Positions 60,586 through 64,000 of a DNA stretch of 64,000 bases are shown here, one piece after another. The notes below the pieces were generated by a model. The model had not been told where the DNA came from and made no database searches. It saw only the letters and a list, made by a program, of their open reading frames with translations. The translations under genes and the position numbers were made by a program. The stretch comes from Paenibacillus sp. EZ-K15 (lineage in GTDB: Bacteria > Bacillota > Bacilli > Paenibacillales > Paenibacillaceae): contig NZ_PDHM01000017.1 of the NCBI RefSeq assembly GCF_002573715.1, positions 607,499 to 671,498 of the forward strand, read 5' to 3'. Position 1 is the stretch's first letter. Each line of letters starts with the position of its first letter.

Positions 60586-60822
60586 TCTTCAGAGCTCAGC
60601 ATCATCGCGCTCGACTCCCTCCTTCAAGGGGGGGGGGGGCGATGCTTGCATTGCTCTAAGCCATCTGACAACGAATCGTTCTGTCACTCGGACCCTGCCG
60701 AAAAAACGACAAGTTTCCTTGTAAAAGCAACCCGGGAATGTATGAATCCGCTGATTACAGCTCGATGCATTTGTGACGATCGCGTTGCCCATACATTCAT
60801 AACCATTGTTCAAAAAAAATTA
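60586..60822. other. Intergenic region with a 12-G tract
   Basis: No gene with a ribosome site was seen. The stretch contains G12 at 60628-60639 next to CTCCCTCCTT. Short open frames on both strands look like chance. Confidence 0.5.
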
Positions 60823-61239
60823 CTACTTCTGTGCGACTGCTTGCTCCTTTGCCTGTTCATCGTCTTTATTCTCAGGCAACTCGCCGTCTTTCCAGATGAC
60901 CTGTTCGCCGTAATCTTTTCCCCAATCGTACATCAACTTCAAAATCGGCATTAAGCTCTCCCCGTAAGGCGTGAGCGAATATTCGACTCGTGGCGGAACC
61001 TCGGGATAAACCACGCGATGAACGAGCTGATCTTCCTCCAATTCACGGAGCTGGTTGGTCAGCATTTTTTGCGTGATATGAGGAATCATTCGATTCAGCT
61101 CGCCGAAGCGTTTAACCCCCTCTAAGCCAAGATGCCATAGGATGATCAGCTTCCATTTGCCGCCGATGACCGCCAGGGTTAACTCCTTATGGCAGTTTAT
61201 TTCCTTCAGATTGATTCGCTGCTTGACTTCACTTGCCAT
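60823..61239 (-). CDS. hxlR: HxlR-family transcriptional regulator
   Basis: 138 residues. The winged helix is plain: [39 protein letters not shown] and [11 protein letters not shown]. The single Cys in [10 protein letters not shown] is at the position of the formaldehyde-reactive Cys of Bacillus HxlR. HxlR activates hxlAB when formaldehyde is present. Here it is downstream of hxlAB on the same strand, unlike in Bacillus subtilis, where it is divergent. Confidence 0.9.
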   Translation of the reverse strand: MASEVKQRINLKEINCHKELTLAVIGGKWKLIILWHLGLEGVKRFGELNRMIPHITQKMLTNQLRELEEDQLVHRVVYPEVPPRVEYSLTPYGESLMPILKLMYDWGKDYGEQVIWKDGELPENKDDEQAKEQAVAQK

Positions 61240-61322
61240 AATGCATCACCCCTTCTTCCCTACAGTATACAACGGTCGCGGTTATATCATCAAAACGGCA
61301 ACTTTACCCAGACCTTGGCTTC

Positions 61323-61886
61323 TTATTCCAAATTGGCATGTAGCCCGAACATATTTTCCGAGTGAACTTCCTTCATCTCCATCAATCTCAAGATGACGGC
61401 ATCCAAAACGATCAGCATCGTTTGTTCAAATAAAGAGGCCATCGGTTGAACGGTGACAAGGGATCCTTGATGCTGATCCTTCGTTGTGCCCGGTAGTCGA
61501 ACGATCGCATCCGAAAGCTTACCGATACGTGATTCGGGGTTCACGGTTACCACCGCTACGGCAGAGCCTATATCCTTGGCCTTCTGTGCCATAGACACCA
61601 AGCTCTGCGTTTCGCCGGAGCCTGAACCGATAAGTAGTAAATCCCGCGCGCCGATGGCTGGAGTTACCGTATCGCCCACGACATGAACATTATACCCCAT
61701 CTGCATTAATCGCATGGCAAAAGCTCGGATCATCAGACCGGATCTGCCTCCCCCTGCCAAGAAGACGGCATCGGATTGCACGATCCGTTCAATCAATTCC
61801 TCGATCTGGCCAGCATCCACCTGCTGTACGGATTCCGATAACTCCTTGGCAATGACGGATGCATGTTGAAAGATGTTATGACTCAT
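61323..61886 (-). CDS. hxlB: 6-phospho-3-hexuloisomerase
   Basis: 187 residues with a SIS sugar-isomerase fold: FLAGGGRSGLMIRAFAMRL, GDTVTPAIGARDLLLIGSGS and TTKDQH. It converts hexulose 6-phosphate to fructose 6-phosphate in the ribulose monophosphate pathway. It starts 6 bases after hxlA. Confidence 0.95.
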   Translation of the reverse strand: MSHNIFQHASVIAKELSESVQQVDAGQIEELIERIVQSDAVFLAGGGRSGLMIRAFAMRLMQMGYNVHVVGDTVTPAIGARDLLLIGSGSGETQSLVSMAQKAKDIGSAVAVVTVNPESRIGKLSDAIVRLPGTTKDQHQGSLVTVQPMASLFEQTMLIVLDAVILRLMEMKEVHSENMFGLHANLE

Positions 61887-61892
61887 GGTGAC

Positions 61893-62525
61893 TTATGCCT
61901 GCTTCACAAGCTCGTTCATTTGAGCCGCTGTGGCCTTCTTGTCGGTTTGGCTTGTAATTCCGCCGCCGACGATGACGAGATCGGGATTTGCCTGAATCAC
62001 CTCAGGGAGCGTCTCCATTTTGATTCCGCCCGCAACGGCAGTTTTGGCTTGTTTCACGACACGTTTGATCGCTGCCAATTCCTCGAATGAGTTTTTGCCT
62101 TCCGCCTGGTGGTCGTAGCCGGAATGAACGCAGATGTAATCCACGCCGAAAGCATCGATCTCCCGCGCCCTGCCTTCAATGTCCTTTACATTGATCATAT
62201 CCACCATCACTTGCTTGCCTTGCTTGAGGGCTTCCGCTACCGCGCCTTTGATCGTGGAATCGTCGGATACGCCAAGCACCGTAATGATATCCGCACCGGC
62301 TTCAGATGCTTTCATCACTTCATAACCGCCCGCATCCATAATTTTAAGGTCGGCCAGCACGCGCAGATGCGGGAACGCCTCTTTAATCGCTTTGACGGCA
62401 TGAAGCCCTTCGTTAATAACAACGGGCGTTCCGATCTCCACGATATCGATAAACTCGGCTACTTCAGCCACCACTTGTTTTGCTTCTGGAATATTCACCA
62501 AATCCAATGCCAATTGAAGTTCCAT
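61893..62525 (-). CDS. hxlA: 3-hexulose-6-phosphate synthase
   Basis: 210 residues of the orotidine-decarboxylase-like barrel: IVEIGTPVVINEGLHAV, LADLKIMDAGGYE (catalytic Asp/Lys) and VAGGIKMETLPEV. It condenses formaldehyde with ribulose 5-phosphate. The ATG has AAGGAGAG upstream. With hxlB it detoxifies formaldehyde. Confidence 0.96.
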   Translation of the reverse strand: MELQLALDLVNIPEAKQVVAEVAEFIDIVEIGTPVVINEGLHAVKAIKEAFPHLRVLADLKIMDAGGYEVMKASEAGADIITVLGVSDDSTIKGAVAEALKQGKQVMVDMINVKDIEGRAREIDAFGVDYICVHSGYDHQAEGKNSFEELAAIKRVVKQAKTAVAGGIKMETLPEVIQANPDLVIVGGGITSQTDKKATAAQMNELVKQA

Positions 62526-62587
62526 ATTGTTAATCTCTCCTTATGAACGTATTGTTTAATGACTACACGATCATTGTAGAGCGACAG

Positions 62588-62643
62588 TTTACTTTACGGA
62601 AGTACGTACTTATAAGTGAGATACTTACGTGGAAGTAAGTAAT
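62588..62643. promoter_or_regulatory. Repeated ACTT/AAGT sites, probable HxlR operators
   Basis: Two 20-base direct repeats (62588-62607 and 62621-62640), each with ACTT and AAGT half-sites and sharing TACTT..(CGT)GGAAGTA, flank a third ACTT-at-AAGT. They lie just upstream of TACAAT (62573-62578, minus), whose -35 is poor, as expected for an activated promoter. Confidence 0.6.
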
Positions 62644-62809
62644 ATGGAGACAAAGGGTTAGTGGCTTCATTTTTTTCTGTTAAGCATGCTGTCTCAATGC
62701 GGCTGGTAAAAAACAATTAAGCCTGTTTGTTCACTTTCGACTCACATCCGGCTGTGGTTTAATATAATTGTCAGGCCGGACAAAATGATCGGAAAGGAGG
62801 CTGAACGAA

Positions 62810-62842
62810 TTGATTCAGAATATGGAGGTGGCATCCGCATAA
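62810..62842 (+). CDS. 10-residue leader peptide, copy 1
   Basis: TTG start, 9 bases after AAAGGAGG: MIQNMEVASA, stop TAA. The same peptide is encoded at 63604 with a synonymous Ser codon (TCC versus TCT). Its last codons form the 5' arm of a hairpin. Confidence 0.6.
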   Translation: MIQNMEVASA

Positions 62843-62861
62843 AGCGGGTGTCACGTTTAAG

Positions 62862-62890
62862 GGAGCCCGTTATAGGGCTCCCTTTCATTT
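62862..62890 (+). terminator. Terminator in leader copy 1
   Basis: GGGAGCCC-gttata-GGGCTCCC followed by TTTCATTT. Confidence 0.85.
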
Positions 62891-62918
62891 ACAATCCGAT
62901 AGAATTGGAGGTAATGTT

Positions 62919-63464
62919 ATGTCACATTCATGTGAACCAGCCGTTATAATTGTCACTGGCGTCATGGCTTCCGGTAAATCGACGGTAGCCCAGCTGCTAG
63001 CGGAGAAATTTGAACGCGGAGTCCATTTGCGGGGGGACTCGTTTCGGAAAATGATAGTCAGGGGCAGAGAAGAAATGCTTCCGGATGCTTCCCTTGAGGC
63101 GGAGAGGCAACTCGCATTACGGTATCAGCTATCCGCCTCCGCTGCCAGAACCTATGCTGAAGCCGGTTTTCATGTCATTCTGCAGGACGTCATTCTCGGC
63201 CCGGCACTGCAAGATATCACAGCAATGCTAAATGGCCTTCCCGTCTTCATCGTTGTGCTAAACCCATCCGAGAATGCCATTAGCGAACGAGAGCAGATAC
63301 GTGACAAAAAAGGCTACGGGGTATGGACCATCCACGAGCTGAACCGGCGGTTAGCCGACGAAACGCCAAGAATTGGCCTGTGGCTGGATACCTCCGATTT
63401 TTCTCCTGAGGACACCGCCCAAGAGATTTGGAAGCGGATTTGGGATGAGGGGAAAGTCCGTTAA
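62919..63464 (+). CDS. P-loop kinase / phosphotransferase-like protein (AAA_33, Cpt-like)
   Basis: 181 residues. Walker A GVMASGKST, then HLRGDSFRKM, GFHVILQDVILG (Walker B-like) and a lid with REQIRDKKGYG. This pattern occurs in zeta-toxin-like and chloramphenicol phosphotransferase-like kinases. The substrate is unknown. The leader RNA with a short peptide ORF upstream is of the kind seen before antibiotic-resistance genes, which makes a resistance role plausible but unproven. The start ATG has TTGGAGGT upstream. Confidence 0.85.
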   Translation: MSHSCEPAVIIVTGVMASGKSTVAQLLAEKFERGVHLRGDSFRKMIVRGREEMLPDASLEAERQLALRYQLSASAARTYAEAGFHVILQDVILGPALQDITAMLNGLPVFIVVLNPSENAISEREQIRDKKGYGVWTIHELNRRLADETPRIGLWLDTSDFSPEDTAQEIWKRIWDEGKVR

Positions 63465-63603
63465 CATATACTCGGTAGCATTCATGACGAGACTTCCTGG
63501 TAAAAAACAATTAAGCCTGTTTATTCACTTCTGTCCCGCCACCGGCTATGGTTAAATATAGTTGTCCGGCTGGACCAAATGATCGGAAAGGAGGCTGAAC
63601 GAG

Positions 63604-63636
63604 TTGATTCAGAATATGGAGGTGGCATCTGCATAA
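63604..63636 (+). CDS. 10-residue leader peptide, copy 2
   Basis: Identical peptide MIQNMEVASA from TTG, with the same ribosome site AAAGGAGG; one synonymous change. Confidence 0.6.
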   Translation: MIQNMEVASA

Positions 63637-63651
63637 GCGGATGCCACGTTA

Positions 63652-63682
63652 AGGGGAGCCCCGTATAGGGCTCCCCTTCATT
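63652..63682. terminator. Terminator in leader copy 2
   Basis: GGGGAGCCC...GGGCTCCCC followed by TTCATTT. Also placed to act on the convergent gene. Confidence 0.8.
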
Positions 63683-63687
63683 TCATA

Positions 63688-64000
63688 TTACTCGTAAATC
63701 ACGGCTTTGATCTCGTCGCTATCGATATTGTTTTTGTCGTACCAGTAGAATCCCGTATCGATCTGCGGTTCGACCTTCTCCCCTTTGATGGCCGCCACGG
63801 CGGCTTTTACCGTCTCATATCCGATGCCGACCGGATTTTGCGTGATGGCTCCCGCCATTGTTCCGTTCTTGATAGCGTCAATCTGCGCTTTTCCGGAATC
63901 GAATCCAACCACGATAATCTGACCTTCCTTCTTCATCTCCGTTACCGCATTGATGACACCGACGGCGGAGCCTTCATTCGCCCCGAATATCCCTTTTAAG
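63688..64000 (-). CDS. Sugar ABC transporter substrate-binding protein, C-terminal part (partial)
   Basis: The last 103 codons are in the window; the 5' end is beyond the right edge. Sequence such as GIFGANEGSAVGVINAV, IIVVGFDSGKAQIDAIKNGT and AGAITQNPVGIGYETVKAA is the C-terminal lobe of RbsB-type periplasmic-binding proteins for ribose, galactose or similar sugars. The lipoprotein signal, if any, lies outside. Confidence 0.9.
   Translation of the reverse strand, partial: LKGIFGANEGSAVGVINAVTEMKKEGQIIVVGFDSGKAQIDAIKNGTMAGAITQNPVGIGYETVKAAVAAIKGEKVEPQIDTGFYWYDKNNIDSDEIKAVIYE

Larger units (their letters stand above)
62703..62890 (+). ncRNA. Leader RNA with 10-codon ORF and terminator, copy 1
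   Basis: A 188-base unit repeated at 63497-63684. It contains a TATAAT (62763-62768), ribosome site AAAGGAGG, a peptide ORF (62810-62842), a hairpin that overlaps the ORF end (GTGGCATCCGC/GCGGGTGTCAC) and an intrinsic terminator (62862-62890). It precedes the P-loop kinase gene by 28 bases, so ribosome behaviour on the ORF could control read-through. Confidence 0.75.
63497..63684 (+). ncRNA. Leader RNA with 10-codon ORF and terminator, copy 2
   Basis: Second copy of the unit at 62703-62890, about 85% identical. Differences in the ORF-end hairpin replace wobble pairs by Watson-Crick pairs (GTGGCATC/GATGCCAC), and the terminator is extended to GGGGAGCCCC. No plus-strand gene follows within the window: the next gene is convergent, so this copy would make a free small RNA or act on read-through from the kinase. 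Confidence 0.7.

Noticed and set aside
60476-60813. Short frames on both strands around the G12 tract
   Set aside because: No ribosome sites; the poly-Gly or poly-Pro runs come from the homopolymer.
1-64000. CRISPR arrays, tRNA, rRNA, prophage or complete IS
   Set aside because: No regularly spaced repeats, no cloverleaf or rRNA segments, and no transposase or phage gene were seen on reading both strands.

Overview
The window looks like chromosome of a Paenibacillus-type Bacillota. GC content is moderate, Shine-Dalgarno sites are strong (AGGAGG-like), TTG and GTG starts are frequent, intrinsic terminators are abundant, and the gene set fits: SLH-anchored surface protein, HemY-type heme pathway, YwaC alarmone synthetase, Zur boxes, HxlR/HxlAB and Mrp antiporter. 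I saw no rRNA, tRNA, CRISPR array, prophage or intact insertion sequence. Genus assignment is inference from gene content.

Layout. 1-3700: HEAT-repeat and SWIM zinc-finger genes, then a pair of nucleotide-phosphatase-like genes. 3.8-7.6 kb: lipoprotein-binding ABC sugar importer without its own ATPase, interrupted by a 366-bp MITE-like element with an 8-bp target duplication. 7.8-11.4 kb: DHA2 drug exporter divergent from its MerR regulator, then an M29 aminopeptidase. 11.5-16.7 kb: a 1742-residue secreted phosphoesterase with SLH anchor. 17.2-20 kb: hemY and a DUF1697 gene bracketed by two copies of an unrecognised structured small RNA. 20-25 kb: ywaC, a metallo-beta-lactamase-fold hydrolase, an EamA transporter with a possible attenuator, and an ECF sigma factor carrying a large extra domain. 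25-30.4 kb: sulfonate/organosulfur uptake operon with flavin monooxygenase and an attenuator-like leader. 30.5-36.2 kb: tdk, YitT-family and TetR genes, CPBP protease, VTT membrane protein, GNAT enzyme. 36.3-42.4 kb: Mrp Na+/H+ antiporter operon with fused MrpA-MrpB. 42.4-50 kb: DedA protein, small membrane proteins, a Cys/Ser/Gly-tailed protein, M23 peptidase, PadR-HAAS pair, a membrane protein with two CxxCGQ motifs. 50-56.6 kb: HAD phosphatase, sucrose PTS/hydrolase/LacI module, folD under a ZTP riboswitch. 56.7-59.1 kb: zinc-starvation locus (Zur box, CobW GTPase) beside a 33% histidine protein. 59.2-60.6 kb: ArsR-DUF1801-SRPBCC operon. 60.8-62.6 kb: ribulose-monophosphate formaldehyde fixation (hxlA, hxlB, hxlR). 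62.7-63.7 kb: a P-loop kinase/phosphotransferase flanked by two near-identical leader RNAs encoding the same 10-residue peptide; then the 3' end of a sugar-binding protein gene.

The most interesting items are non-coding. They are the duplicated sigma-B-promoter-like structured RNA around hemY, the duplicated MIQNMEVASA leader RNA around the kinase gene, attenuator-like terminators placed inside the leaders of the sulfonate, mrp and EamA units, and two families of dispersed repeats. All functional calls are from reading sequence by eye; no database search was run.
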